DNA from: Todiramphus chloris collaris
Taxonomy: Eukaryota > Chordata > Aves > Coraciiformes > Alcedinidae
NCBI GenBank assembly: GCA_025345505.1
Contig: JANVCC010000130.1
Coordinates: 2,943,350 to 3,007,349, forward strand
Reading direction: 5' to 3'
Length of the DNA stretch: 64,000 nucleotides
Shown in pieces: positions 28,701-43,700 of the stretch; the first letter of the stretch is position 1, and each line of letters opens with the position of its first letter. Made by a program: the position numbers and the translations under genes. The notes beneath the pieces were generated by a model. The model worked only from the letters and a program-made list of their open reading frames with translations. It made no database searches and was not told where the DNA came from.

Positions 28701-31700
28701 CACCAGCAAGTCCTTTGGAGGCTTGGGGATCTTCGTACTTTACCCTGAAAGCATAAAGTTAGATAATATACAACCTGATGAGAATGAAGACCAGGAGATC
28801 CTAAACATATATTTAATGCTTCTGACCACACGACTTCTCATGTCTCAGCATTCTGCTCCCAAGACCTTCTAGAAACCTGTGCAAACTCGCTACCGAAGGT
28901 GTAGCCCACCACAAAACTAACTGCAACATCACTGTGAGACACCACAGAACAGCCCTGGCACATGACAGAAGGGTGACAAGGAATCACATGCAAACAACCA
29001 TCCAACAGACTAAAACACAGACTTACAGAGATAGGTGCATCAACCATGACACCCATCTTCTCTGGGGTTGACTACAGAAGAGATAACTAACACAGACTGA
29101 CCAGCAGATTACAGGATTTGAGCAACAAGCCCCAACATACTCATCTATTTTCACAGGCACAAACACATCTATAAACACCTCTTAAACTGATACCACTCAA
29201 AACCTGATGGTGGCAGAGACTCACTGGTCTATGCTACATAGGAGGTGAGAATGGATGATCATAAAAGCTTAATGTTGTTTCAGGGTCTCCAAATGCACCA
29301 TTACAGCAACCCCTTTCCACACACAGTCATGTCCCACCCATAATCTCCCTCATGCCATTCCTGTATCCCTTCTAGGCTGCTACCACACACGCTAATGACA
29401 CACATCACCATTTGGTCCATGCAGAGTGGCAAAAACAGGCCATCCATGCTGGGAGAATGAAGCCTCTTCCAGAAACTCTCAGCAAATCTCCTCTCCAGCA
29501 GATCCAGGGCCCCTTTTTGCAGATCCATCAGACCATCAAGTGGAGTTGATTTTGTTGAGGGCCAAGGGCTTGGGCCACCGACGCTCAAACTTCTCGAAGA
29601 AGTGCTCATCAGTAAAGGGGCCGCTGTGGACAATGGCATCAAGGATGAAGTACAATGCTGCTATCATGCCACTGATGAGGAAGAATGGTAGGAAAGGCTT
29701 GAGGTGTTTCAAGCACTCCTTCGCTGAGACACACATGAAGTATGGGGGTGGCCAGGAATAAACTCCAGCAGCCGAGCCTGTGTATCCGGACAGCACGTCC
29801 TCTCTGGGAGCAGCAGGGCAATGGGTCTGCTCAGACGAGGGAAGACACTGAGAGCAGAGGCTGGTCAGTGAAATGGGAAGCCTGAGACAGTGATAGTAGA
29901 GCCTACCTGGCAGGAGTGCAAGTGAAGGCAGATGGAGGGCAGTGAGGAATAAATAGAAGATGTCTTGTTACTTGTGCAGAGATCACAAGCCTTAGCCTGT
30001 GAGGATTGCGCCACAGCAGAGAGGATACTATTCCACACCTGCCCAGACCTCCCCCAGCCTCCAGCAATGAGCACGTACCAGTGGCTCAGATTTCAGCCCC
30101 AGACTGGGTGCTGTTGGCTCCAATGTTTTTGTCCTGGACTGCTTCTGTCCTCAGGCAGCACACCCCACAGTAAAAGGGATGGGGAAATCCATGGGCAAAA
30201 CACATCAAGTTGTGTGTAGGCCGCAGGTCTCCCCACTACTTTTATCAGAAGCAGTCTGAGGCAGAGGAATGAAAGGAGATATCCTTAAAAGACCTTAACT
30301 TGCTCCTGCCCAGCTGCAGAACAAGGCTTCCAGTGGATGGAGATCAGGAGAACAGCTCTTTGAGGGACAGTGGGCTCCACTGCTTGGTAACTGATGGAGA
30401 GCCATGGAGGACTCCGGCAGGCAAAACCATATCAGCTGCAGTCTCTTCAATCAAAGGGATCTTGTCAGCACAGCTCTTGTTGGCTTCTCCCAGAAAAAGG
30501 ATTCAGGAATCCACTCTTTGCAGTAGAGAAGGGACCTCTTGAGTTCACCCAGTACTATGGAGACCCAACTCTTAGTGCTTTACATCAGGAAGTCTCAAGA
30601 AACATCAGTCCCACTTATCAACAGGGAAGCTGAGACACAGAGCAGTGCCCTGCCTTGCAAGCCACAACTGACTGCATACTTCCTGCACTTGAGTTCAGTA
30701 CTCTGTGCATTAGGCTGCATCGACATTCAGGAGTTCCCAAATTCAGCACCAGCCCAGTCAGGACACACCGAGTTCAGAGACAGACAGGAAAACTCAGCCA
30801 GTCCCACTCCACGCTTGCACCTCCAGACAGAGTCTCCCCAGCATATGCAGCACCTCAGTCCCTACACGCAGAGACCATCCTACAAACACTGTGTGTCAGA
30901 AGAGTGCATTTCTATAGCATCCTGCAGTCTCCCAGGAACTGCTGCTGGTTGGGGTGCCCCCCAGTTACCCTGAGCCCCCCTTTACAAGAAGGCAGGACAG
31001 AATGGGCTGCTACACTCACTCTCTGCGCTGCTCTGCCAGCGAGCTGCCACGGGTCAGGGCAAACATGTCGAACTCTTCTTCCAGCTTGCCAGAGGTGTTG
31101 AGGGAGTGCAGCCCTGCACTTACACTGCTCGAGCCCAGGTCTGTGGGAGAGAGAGAAGGGTGAGCAGTAGGCAACACAGAGCAGTAAACAGAAGGCTGTG
31201 GGCTTGGGGGGGTGCTAGGTGGAAAGCTAGTATCAGAACAAGCTAAACTGCTCTAGGCCCACTCCTCCTCCTGCCCCTCAGCTGCAGCACAGCCTATGCA
31301 CGTGTGCAGTGTCGTGGGTGAAGTAACAGAAGGAGTTTCTTCACCTGCTCAGCAGATATTTTTAGCTCAGCCCCAGGCAGCAGCAGTAGCATCAGTTTAC
31401 TGCACTGATGCTGAAGGCTAGATGTTCCTGACCATTTAAGACAACTCAGAGGGAACTGGTCTGTTAGCTGTGGAAGAGGACAACCTGTACTTCTGGGCAA
31501 GCACCTCTGAGACAGATGAGTGGATTTTCATCTGTCAGGCATCATCTGAAAAGCCCTGACTTGAAAAATATCTCAACTGGATGGTCTGTAAAAACAGTCA
31601 TGCCTATTTTCTGTAGCTGCATTCAAGCTGTATTGAATGTGCTCACAGCTGGTGAGAGCTTCAGGCAGTGCTATCTGTGTAGGCTGTTGGTATGTCTTGA

Positions 31701-34700
31701 AGAACCCTCAGGACCTCTCAGGCTTTCTGAGTAAACAACCTGTCACATCCTGGGTCCTGAACCCAAGCTGCTCATGGCTGCCTTTGCAGCACAGCTCAAC
31801 TACTTTTCTTCTCCCAGACCTCAGTGGTCAGCCTGACACCACACAGCAAGAGAGGCAACTGCACTGCTGCCAGGCACTGCAGATGGAGCAACTTTCTCCC
31901 TCCCCTACCCTGCTGGAAGGCGCAGCCCTTAGCCACAGCCTAAAGCTGAGGTCCTTCTGAAATCATGTCCACCTCCTGCACAACTTGAGGCATCGGTGCA
32001 GAGACATGCTTCTGTGCCTTGGGGCATATGCAAGTTTCTTCATGAGTTTATTAGTTGATGATATATCCTATTGCTCTAGGTTACTTTATGAATGTGACTA
32101 AATAATTCTGGGATGTGATTTAAGGGCATGGAAGGATTCCCTGAGCAGCACAGGAGGAGGACTGAGGAGAAAGCTGCAAGGCAACGTACTCATTCCAGCC
32201 AACTGAGAGGAGAGGTTGTTGGTGACTTCGGGCTGTTTCACTGCAGAAGGAGTATTGGGTCCCAGGTCAATCAAGCTGTTCTCTGCCTCATTTGGTGCCT
32301 TTGGAGAAAAAAAATGAAAATGGTGGAGAGTTTCTGAAGTCCAAACACCCTGACCCTTCAGGCCCAGCTCACTGACACTGGAGAGGGAAGCCCTTCTGTA
32401 CCTGTTGAAAGATACCAGAAGTGAAGCCTCTCACTGTGAAAAGGGGGACAGTTATCAAAGAATTGGCTTGGCATAGTGTCCCAGGGCAGAATATGCCTCA
32501 GGAGGTAGCCTACCAGCTCTGCTGGGAATCAGTAAGTAGGGTAGGTGCTGGTTCAGAGGACAAGGCAGTGCTCAGAGGACAAAGGGAGGTTCATATAGGA
32601 CTTGGTCCTCTCAATGTTCAGTACCAGAAAACCATAACTGCTGCTCATCTGCTCTTGCTCTTTGGGTGAGATGAAGGCTTCCACTGGCAGGGAGAGGACA
32701 GCAGTAGGAACTGAAGTGTCCTGCAAACCAGTGTAGCCTGGTGCAGCTGGGCTGGGAGAGCACAGCCTGCAGCTTTTTAGTCGGGCAGACTGAACCTCTC
32801 TTCAATCCAGCATGACACTCCTGGACCTGCAGGATGCAAACAGAGGGGCAGTTGCTCTGAGTTACCTTAACAGGCTGTCCTGTCCGAAGACGCTCGAACC
32901 TGCAAGAAAGATGACAGGATGCATTTTGGTAGCGTGTGCTTACTCACCCACAGCCTGAGAGATTTCTTATAAGGCTTGGCACGGTCTGCCCTTTCTGGTA
33001 TCCTAGGAAAGGGGGACCATGGCTCAGGGCCCAATTCCCCCTCCAAGACTGAAGACACCACAAGGCCCAGGGAGTTGATATCTCTTGAGAGGTGGTGTGA
33101 GGAAACTTCTAGTGATCCTCCAGAGCTACTTCTAACCAAAAAGGTTCTAACTCAGCTCTCCATACAGACATGGACTAGATTTCCCAGACTCATTCCTAGT
33201 TTAAGAGATGGGTTTGATGAAATGGAAGCAAAAAGATGGTGTGCTGAGCAAGACCTTTCTGCTTCAAGAGCTAGAAAAACAGCTTTCTCCATGCAGTTCC
33301 CTCCTTATTCTTCTGGGTTATGCCACAGGGACCTCTTTGTATTCCACCAGTAACTTACACAGCAGTTTTGAAGGGACAAGAATAAATCAGCAAAACCTGA
33401 GGACTGGCTTTGTTCTCAAAGATGGATGATACAGGCTGATATATCTTGAGCATTATACTCATGGGCAGATCAAAAGGGTGGGATAGAATGCCTTCAAGGG
33501 GCAGTAAACACTTGTGGAAGAACAAGGCAAACAAGGGAGAAGAGGTACCTTTCGTGTCGCAGAAACACGTTGTTGAGGTTGTCATTGATGAGGAGCAGCT
33601 CTTCGGTGAGTTGCTCATGGAGGACACGGGGAATCAGCTCCAGCACACGCTGCTGCATGGCTCTGCATGTCCGATTGAGCTCCTGCTCACAGCAAGGGGA
33701 AGTTACCACAAGCGTCAGGTTAAGGCTGAGCATTCACAGATTTGGAAATCTGGCTGGGACAGACAGACCCCAGAGGCTACTGGTGTCTATCAGCAAGGGT
33801 TAATGGGCAACAGATACTGATGTGAGAGGTAAACTGAGTCTGAGCTTTACAGACAATAATTGTATCCCTCTTCTGTAACACAACACCTAGAAAGAAAGGT
33901 CCTTGGGAACTAGAAGTCTCCATGTGAGATGATTCCAGCCTCAAAAGTGCAACTTCCCTTGGCCATTGAAACTCCACCTTCCCTGTGTCACCCTTACTCT
34001 ACCACTCCCTGATAAGCCTAAACTGTCCAGCGTGATTGTTCCCCACGCCTGGTATGCATCATGCCTCAGCCCATCAAGTTACTGCTAAATCCAGCTGCAT
34101 ATGCCAGCCCTCCACCCTGACAGTGTTCCTTACTTGCAGCAGCTCCAGGTCAGAAGGCTCAGCCTGGGATGGCACCAGCTCTGTCAACATCTCCGACATG
34201 ACCTTCATGTTCCCATTTACTACTTCAAGCTCACTGCGTAGCTTCCCGATCTGCAAAAGGGAGGGGAAGTGACAGTTCAGCCTGGGAAGACTGGGGAGAC
34301 AGCTGAGGCAGCTCTGAATGGCAGCGTACCACATATGTGTGAGTGTTCACAGAGCTGAAGGGAGCAGCCACTGGGGAGTTTGTTTCTCACTGCTCCGTTC
34401 AGCTCTTGGGAGCTCCACTGCTTACCTTCAAGATCATTTGCTGGTAACAGATGCGAGGTCCTCATCTGGGATCTTTGGCCACTAGCCTAGCCTTGACTTT
34501 TAATAGCCAGCACAGGCTGCTGTTATGATTCAAATCTCTCCCCAGCTAGCAGCTCCTGTGTGGCAGCCACTCAAATCTAATTTCCAAAGCAGTGTAAGAG
34601 GCGGGCTCCATTCAAAAGGAGAGCCATGGCTAAGTGTGCAGGTGAAGCTTTATCCCTCTGGTTTCACAAGCCACTAATAAGCCTCTTTAGAACAGTTTTT

Positions 34701-37700
34701 GGCCTCTTTTCTGCAAGGGATGCAACCTACCGACAGCTGCAGGTTTGGTGCTGAACATGGTGTCATGTGAAGTCAGGGTGAGGAAGGAGAAAAGAGGACA
34801 GGGAAACAAGTGAGAAAGCCCTGGCCTCTGGAAACCACATAGTCAGACAGGGTTGCTTCACTTCATATAAAGTCAGCAGTGAGGCAAGATAAACAAAGAT
34901 GATAAGGAGGCATCTACTGAGCAAGCTTTTGCTGTACCGCACCACAAAGACCTTGCTCAAAACCTCTGTGTCTCAGTTCCCAAATTCCCTATAGCCAGGA
35001 GATCTTCCCTCTACCTGTAAGCAGCCCTGTATTAGAAAAACATAACCACACCATATTTGTGGTATCTTGGCTCATCACTGTGACCACAGTGGAGTTATGG
35101 GGACCTCTCAAGGGACTATGCTTCAGAGGAATGTTACCTTGAGGACAGAGGCTGGGGAAGGACCAGGACAGCAGTCCCAGAACAGCATTTGTGAAGCAGC
35201 CTCCAAATGTAGGGAGAGTCAGCAGCACCACAGGGCTCATGTCCAACTCACCTGCTCTGGTGTGGGTGTGATGGGCGCGTCACTGGGTGTTCCTCTTCCA
35301 GTGGGCAGGGTGACAGGGTGGAGGATGGACTCCATCTGCTGGGGGGAGCTGACCACAGGCGAGTTCTGTTTGGACTGGGAGTTGGAGCTATACACAGTCT
35401 GCAGACAGAGGTGGGAAAAGTGACAGAGAGAAAGAGCTGTTAAGACACTCACAGATGACAGGGAAGTGCAATGAGAAGAGAAATGTTCATGGCAACTTCT
35501 CATCTGCTTTCAAAAGCTCTTCCAGCAAAGAGGCTGTCCTGGACCTTCTCGCTCCCCAGAAAGCCTCTAAATGCAAGCTAGAGTTCCTGAAGTCCCCGCA
35601 TAGCTCCAGAATGGCAGCTGCCCAAGATCCTTCTCTTCAGCAATGCTCCCATACCCTCTGTGGTGTGTGGATGGGTGACAGCATGTCCAAATCAGTCATG
35701 GGGAACTCCAGGCCCTTCCGTCTCAGGTCTTCATAGACAGCAACGACACCAGTCAAGTCCGGTGAGCTGCGGAAGGCATCTGCCCAGGACTGGGAAGAAG
35801 GAGACAGTACAGCCCATCATCATTTACAGTAGTCTTCTGTACAGACACTTAAAAACAAACACTCTCTGAACTGGTGGAGATGCTCACGCTTCTTGGCTCA
35901 CCTGGATGAGGGTCAGCACCTTGTCATGCACTATGGCAGGTGGATTGTTCTTCGGCAGGATTGTTCTCACCAGGACACCTTCTACAAAGTCCTGGCTGGA
36001 CACAAGGACATGGAAGCGATGGCCACAGTTCTTGACACATGTCTCCAGGACCTTCAAAGTCAATGAAAGATTATCTATAGACTTCTCTGCCTATGTGTGT
36101 TCACCTTGCTGGTTTTAGGTATCCATGTCCTTTCAGCCAAGGACTCATCTTTACAGAAGGATATCACATTGCTGAGAAAGAGCCCTGACCACTCACCGTC
36201 AAAGCCAGCATAACTTCATGGAAGTTCTTATTCCCTACAATTCTCTTCTTAATAGCTCGGAAGGCATCTTTGGGCCTGAAAGAGAAATCAGATGAAGAAA
36301 GATCATCAGAAAGTTGAGACCCACTTACAGTGAGGCGAAGCAAACCAGCCCCTGGCTCTGGGTGCCTCATGCTCAGGAGGTGACCTTCCCCACCATGTTT
36401 TCAGGGCAGCTTGAAGCTATGACTGGTAAAGCAGCTTTTTGCCTGTGGTTCTGCAAGACGAGCATGGTTCTGCCCATGAGTGTTGTTACTGAAATTGGAG
36501 GCCTCTGTGCTGAAGCCTGCAACAATCCAAGGTGTACAGGACACAACAGAGAACAGAGTAGAAGCAATGGTAGAAATGCACTGTTTGGGAGTAGAGAAAA
36601 ATCTCATGACAGAGAGACTGAAGAAGAAGAGATAACAAAAATCTTGTCACGGGTTAGAAAGGGGAAGGAGAGAGCAAGCTGCAGCAGTCCCTGTGTTGGT
36701 CAGAGAGAAGCTGTTTAACAACATTTCTCTGGAGGAAAGGAGGCTAAAAAGCATTAGGGGAGATGCAGTGGCAATATCTTGCCTACATTGCAGGTGGGCA
36801 AAAGAGCAGCAGCTTAGTAGGGTCTCCTTAATTGTTCTTGGAGGGAAGAAACACTGTGGCCTCAGTCCACTGGGGTCTTGTGAGAGGGCAGAAATGAACC
36901 AACATGCTCTGGAAGAGGAGCTGCGCTGGAAGAGCAGCAGTGCTGGAGGTGAAGAGTGGGGTGGGGACACTGAGGCAGTGAGGAGGGCAGAAGTGGATCG
37001 TCCTGTAGGGCTGGATGTCTGCCATGGATGGGCATTAGCGTGGAAATGAGAGAGCTCCCCGTGCCAGGAGGGTACAGATGTGTTAGCAGTGGCCCAGAAC
37101 TGAAACACCAAGTGGCCCCAGCTCAGGACTGAGAACTGCGGGCAGAGTCAGGCGTATTTGCACCATGGGAATAGCATGGAAAAGAAGTGGTGACAGATGT
37201 GTGAGTAGAGATGTTTGTCTTTGTTTTCATACAACTGTGAAGCTGAAAGCTGGGCTTGCTAACCTTCTGTCAGCATCACTGTGGGGAAGGACAGCGGGAG
37301 TGAAACCTATGGGGTTTTATTCCATGTAGCACCTTCTCTTTTACATGCTGCTTTTGACATCTCCACTGTGAGAAGAAGAAGTCCCCCTTGAATTCACTGG
37401 CAAATCCCCGTGTCCAGAGCTAACATGTCTGGCAGATTTCTGAGCATCTCCCCACAGAGAGAGGGAGACAAGGGCTCCCCCACCCACTCTGCACACGTCT
37501 GAGTGACCGTACATGAAAATACTTGAGAAGTAAACCTCAGCAGGACTTGCACAGTCAGAGGGCTGAACAAGCAGTCTGAGATTTTTCTCTCTCCTCAGTC
37601 ACCATCCTGCAGGTTTTTACATTCCCAGAGGAGAGGGAGAGATGGGTACAAAGAAGGAACAAACCAAAGTGGAAGGATTGCAAATATGCCTCTGGGAGAT

Positions 37701-40700
37701 GGGAAGCAGCCTGGCTTGAATCAAGGTTTCTCTGGGGACCCTGAAGGCCTCTTTGAATGGCTCCCAGCACTCACAAAGATTATGGACAAGCATTTAACAG
37801 ATGCTCTGACAGCTTTGCTGTGTCTCTAGGTCTCCTAGCAGAGTCTCATCTAAGGGATTGCTGGGAAGCCTAGCTTATTACCTCCACCACTGCATGCTAC
37901 CATTGCAGTCTAGGGATGTAGTGTGCTGGGATCTGCCACTGGATGTGCACCCTTGCCAGCTCCCTTACCCTTCTTCAGTCTCGTTAATGATGTCACAGAT
38001 CTCCATGTTGAGAGCCCAATCCTCGCTCCGCAGGGACCCATCAGTAGCTCTCTCTGGAAAACAGAAACCAAGACACAGCAAGGCTAAGAGCAGCCCTGGC
38101 ACTCTCATGGGCTGCCCTTCAGCTGTCAGGACACCCCAGAGCCCAGGCATCTTCTCCCCGGCTTCCACAACAAGCAAGGATGCAAAGCCAGGTGCAAAGG
38201 CCAGGGCACCAAGCAGCCTCCACTAGGTGTCACCACTGTAAAGCATGTAGCTGGCTGACACTGGGACGGGTGCTTGCTCAATTTTGCCCACGCCATCCAT
38301 GCTGCAAGCACGCAAACACACGCTGTGTGATCTCTGGTGTCCTGGATGAAAGGAGGGGTCTCAGCATGACTTCAGCTCCACAGCTCGAGAAAAGTGGGCT
38401 TATGTGCTTTGCTGCTTCAGGGCCAGAAACCATGAGTTTGGTCTGCTCGTGCTGACACTGATCTAATGTCAATGGTACCGCTCTTGGTTTGCACCAAATG
38501 AAGGAGACAAAAGAATCAACCCCCTTCTTTTAACATGGGCCCCACAAAAGCAAACAAGCAAACATGAACAGCCAAAGCTGGTCTCTCTCTTGTTTAACAT
38601 TTACATCTCTCCCCTGAACTTCTGGGAGTATGGACAGGAGCGGGCTGCAGGCTGAAGCTGAATCAATATCGTTTCAGCTTTGTGTCCCCTTTAATTAAGA
38701 ATTCCTCAGTCAGCCTTGATGCTATTCAAGGCAGAGATTTGGGAGCAGCTATTACTGAGAGCAGGAGTGTCTCCACCCTGTAATCAGCCATGCCTCAGTC
38801 CTGGCTGTGCTGACTGACTGGTGCCTTCAGGGACACCACCAGCAGATGGAGGAAAGGGAACTGCCAGCAGGTCAGGAAGGACCCAGGCACTCTCCAGACC
38901 ATGGGGAAACACAGGCACACAGCAGATGACAAGCAAAGGACGTGAACCATCCCACCCAGCTCTCCCATCCTATAAAACACCTGACTTAGCAGTGGGGCAA
39001 GGGAATTAAAACTAACCAGACCGGTTTAGCACCTACCAGGTGCTCTTCAGGAGAGCTCAGACCCAACAAGGTACTTAAGAGAAGTATCTGCATTTTAAAA
39101 ACTGCTGTCCCTGCCAAATCTGGAGCTGGCCATTGCTACTGTGGGTCCTCTACCCTTTGGAGAGTCCCTTCCTCTGCAGAGATGCCTTTTTCTGCGTTCG
39201 ACCCAGCAGCTAATGGTCCCCCTTTGGGAATGAAATGAAATGTCCATTCACGCAGTAATGGGATAGGGCCATAACACAGGAAAAAGATGATTTTTGAACT
39301 CCTGACAGGGTAAGCACATCCACCATGTTTTGGGATGTCCTGTTTTTAAGGGTCAGCCAGCGAGCTATTCACAGCACTGTGCAATGCAGCCTCTTAGACA
39401 CGTGTCCCTCCCACAGATTACACACCAGAGCGTGAAGCGACCGATCAGCATTTTATCGCAATCCAGCCACCACCTTTTCTGTTGACTGCAGAATGTATTG
39501 ATTACACTGTGATTAAGCTGATTACATTGTGGCCACAGCCAGATGGAAAAGGGCAAACAAGGGAAGGAGAGTGGCAGAATGTCCTCTTCCACCTTTCTGC
39601 AGGTCTGGCTACTATTGTAATATCCCAAAGGCCCCTTGATTCAGGTGAACTTTTGCCACTGAGTATTATTTTTATTCAGGAACCCTGGTCTCTCGCAGAT
39701 CTAAGCTTCCTCTGTGTGGCACAGGAGGTAGCACTGCACTGGGTGACGTGGTGGAGAATTCATCCAGGGCAGTGAGCATGTCTGGTGCACCAGGGCTTAT
39801 ACCAACGGAGGGGTGAAGCTGTGGTAATACATGGGGGAAAATATTTTCCATCAGGGCTCCTCCAGGATCAGGACTTGGTACCGTAGCAGAGCTACAGGTG
39901 CCCTCCTGCTCCCAGATACCACACAGCCAGTCTTGCCAGCAGGCAGACTGCAGCTCAGGTCGTTAGCACACAAGGTCACAAAGCCACCCTTCACTTGTGC
40001 TCTCCTCCAGCATCGCCTTCTCATGACACATCTTGGTTTGAACCCCAGCCTAGCCATAAGATTCTCTGTACTATTTGCTGCCCCTGGCAATAAAGCACAC
40101 AATTCAAACACACAGGGGTGAGCTACGGAACCACAGAATTGTCACAGTTGGAAAAGACCTCCAAGATCACCGTGTCCATCCGTCAACAACAACAACCAAA
40201 AAAAAACCAACAAAAAACCAAGGCAAACCCAAGCCGAACCAAAAAACAAAACATGAACAAACAAAAACCCAACAACAGAAACAACCACCAAAAAAAACCC
40301 CAAAACACACAAAAAAACCCCACCTCATCATCCCACTAGAGCATGACCTGAAATGCCTCATCTACACATTTTTTTAATACCTCCAGGGATCACTCTGCCA
40401 CCTCCCAGAGCAGCCTGTTCCAGCTCAATAAAGAAATTCTTTCTAATATCTGATCTAAACCTCCCCTGGTGCAACTTCAGGACATTTTCGTCTAGTCCTG
40501 TTATTTACTTGAGAGAAGAGGTTGGCACTCACCTCACTGCAGCCTCTTTTCAGGTGGTTGTAGAGAGTGATAAGGTCTCCTCTCAGCCTCCTCTTCTCTA
40601 AACAATCCCAATTCCCTCAGCCGCACCTCACAGGACTTATTCTCCAGACCAGCTTGGCTGCCCTTCTCTGAACTCACTCTAGCAGCTCAATATCTTTCTT

Positions 40701-43700
40701 GTGGTGAGTGACCCAAAACTAAGCACAGTAGTCAAGGTGCAGCCTCACCAGTGCCGAGCACAGGGCCACAATCACTTCCGTTCTCCTGCTGGCCACACTG
40801 TTTCTGATCCAGGCCAGGATGCCGTTGGCCTTTTTGGCCACCTGGGCACACTGATGGCTCATGTTCAGACAGCTTTTGACCAGCACCCCCAGTTCCCTTT
40901 CCCCCAGGCAGCTTTTCAGCCACTCTTCCCCAAGCCTGTAACATTGCCAGGGGTTGTTGTGACCAAAATGCAGGACCTGGCACTTGGCCTTGTCAAACCT
41001 CATCCCACTGACCTCAGCTCATCAATCCAACCTGTCCAGATCCCTCTGCAGAGCCTCCCTACCCTCAAGCAGATTGACACTGCCACACAGTTTGGTGTCA
41101 TCTGCAAACTCACTGAGGAAGCACTCAATCCCCTCAACTAGATCATTGATAAGGACATTGAACAACACCAGCCCCAAAACTGAGCCCTGGGGGACACCAC
41201 TGGTGACTGGCGACCAACTGGGTTTAACTCCATTTACTACAACTCTCTGGGCCTGGCTGGCCAGACAGTTTTTAACTCAGTGAAGAGCACATGCCATGAG
41301 CTGCCAGCTTCTCTAGCAGAATGCTGTGGAGATGGGGTGTCAAAGGCTTTACTAAAGTTCAGGTAGACGATGTCCACAGCCTTTCCCTCATCCACTAGGT
41401 GGGTCACCTGGTCAGAGAACAAGATCAGGTTGGTTGAGAAACCAAGGATGAAAAAAACCCTGCCTTTAACCATCAAATCCTGCTGTTTAAGTCTCCCCAA
41501 CCCTCCTCATCCTCACTCTCACTGTACACAAGCATGAACTGAATATGCAAACACCATTCCCTCACTTCCCTGTTTGGTGGCACTTTGTAATCTGCTCACC
41601 ACCACCACCCCCTTTCCTCCAAACACACCAGTCCTGCCACAAGGTCAGGCAGCATGTTTGCTTTTCAGACAGGAATTCAAACAAAATGTGAATGCTCCTT
41701 CGCCTTTCTGGCCACTTATGGGAAAATGAGGCTTCCTCAGAAGTGACACACCCCACAATGCTGTGGTCATCCTGCTGCCTTCATCCCTGTTTACATGCTG
41801 GTCAATGAAGAGCTGAAGAAAACCAGCAAACCTGCAACATAGGCACAAAAAAATACATAGCTGCAAGAGCAGTACGAAGGCATATGGAAAACAGGAATGT
41901 GACCGTGAGGCACTTCCAAGGACAAAGCACTTGAATTTACCCAGTACAGGTTAAGGTCTGACCTAACTGGCTGTGGGACAGATGGAGCTGATGCCCTTTT
42001 AATCCTCCTTGCTTGCTTCCACGCACCAAGGGACTGTCCAAGCCTAGTAAGATATGCTGGAGTTTTCTCTGAAATCCTGAACTTTACACTTTTACTAGAG
42101 TCTGCAGAAGAGAAGGAAACAAAGCCTATTCATTAGTCACATGAAAGATCAGGGTGGCTGGCCCCGTTTCATGAGCCATAATTAGCACATGAGCTGTCTG
42201 CCCCTCATGGAATCTGAGTCTGGGATGGCTGGGGACAGCGACAAGTCCCTACAAACAAACAGCAAGCACAGGAGGCTGGGCACAGCCGCCTACCCAGCCT
42301 GGTGGGGGTCATCAAGCAGCATCTACTTGCATGCTAACAAGCTGAGCCTGACCCGTGGTGGAGAACTCCCCCTCGGCCAAGGTTATCAGCAGGCATACGA
42401 ATGCCATCTCCCTCCAAGCCCAAAACCAACTGGCTGTTGAATGTACAGGAGGCCCTTCACAGGGCCGCTTCAAAGCCACATTGTTTTGGCAGCCAGCCGG
42501 GCTCCCCGGGTGTGACAGCACTGGGGTTTGTCTGATTCCAGCCTGCTGCCTCACAGATTGCTTGGATCGACCCAGAACCACAGAGGATTCTGTGGTATCA
42601 GTTGAACTAGAGCATCAACTCTTTTCCTTCCTGGCACTGGATGTTATAAAAGTTATCTGGAATCATCAGATAAGAAGGAACTCTGAGCTTGGCATAACTG
42701 ACATAATGGAGCTCTACATTACTTTGTGCCACAAGTAAATTTCACAGCTTTGCTTCTTTTTAAGTTTATTGGGGAGAGCCCACCGTGAGGCTGTCAGTCC
42801 CACCCAGCTGTCCCTGCAGCAGCACACCAGCAGTACAGTCAATAGCATGAGGAAGTACAGGAGCTGGGGACAGAAGATATTGTGCAGGCTCCTGTCCCCG
42901 GTGCTCCTCTTCCAGATCTGAAGCACCCACAACCAGCCAAGGCACCGTTCAGAAACCCTTTGCCTGTGACATGCCCTGCCATAGCTCATCAGAGATCGTG
43001 TCCCTCCTCCAAGTCAAGCCCTTAACCTGTGTTCCCTACAGCGCTCAGTCTCGTTGGCCTTAAATTCCTCAGCACAGCATCAAGCACTTTCCCACCCATT
43101 TCAGCAGGCGTTTGAGGGCACCAGCAATTTGTTGCATGAGACGATGTAAGCTGAGCAGAAAGCAACACGCAGGCCTTTCTCCCAACCTGCTTTCAATTCA
43201 TAAACCCCTTGGCCCGAGTCAGCATCCTGTACAAAGGCTCCTTGCTCAGCCTCGTGCTTTCATTCCCCCTGAGGAAACTTGAGCACCAGCTCAGTCAGAA
43301 CTCCACCATTGAGCTGTAGAGCTCCTCTGAAGACAGAGGGGACACTGTGCTTTCTAGAGAGAACAGAGATGAGCTCCAAGCCTAATTCAAGGATAGTCAC
43401 AGACACAGAGTTGTGCTGACATAGTGCTGTGGGTGTTTGGGTTTCTCAGCTTCTCTTGCTCCTTTTCTGTGCATCAGCTCAAACTCTTGGGGATCAAATG
43501 TCTCTCCAACTGCTGCTGCCTTTGTCCCTTCTCCTCCAGGCAGAGCGGGCACAGACGACAAGGCAATGCCTTTCTGAGAAGCACTACCTTGCAGGGACCC
43601 CTCTGGCTCTGACAGGAGAGTGTCACTGACAACAGCTGGTAACTGCTGCCCACCAGTTCCCAAGGTCCCAACTCTCAGAGGGGGGGAGGGACACCTTCAA

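Noticed and set aside
40719..41500. Open frames with reverse-transcriptase similarity
   Set aside because: These are remnants of the CR1 LINE with broken frames and not a host gene.
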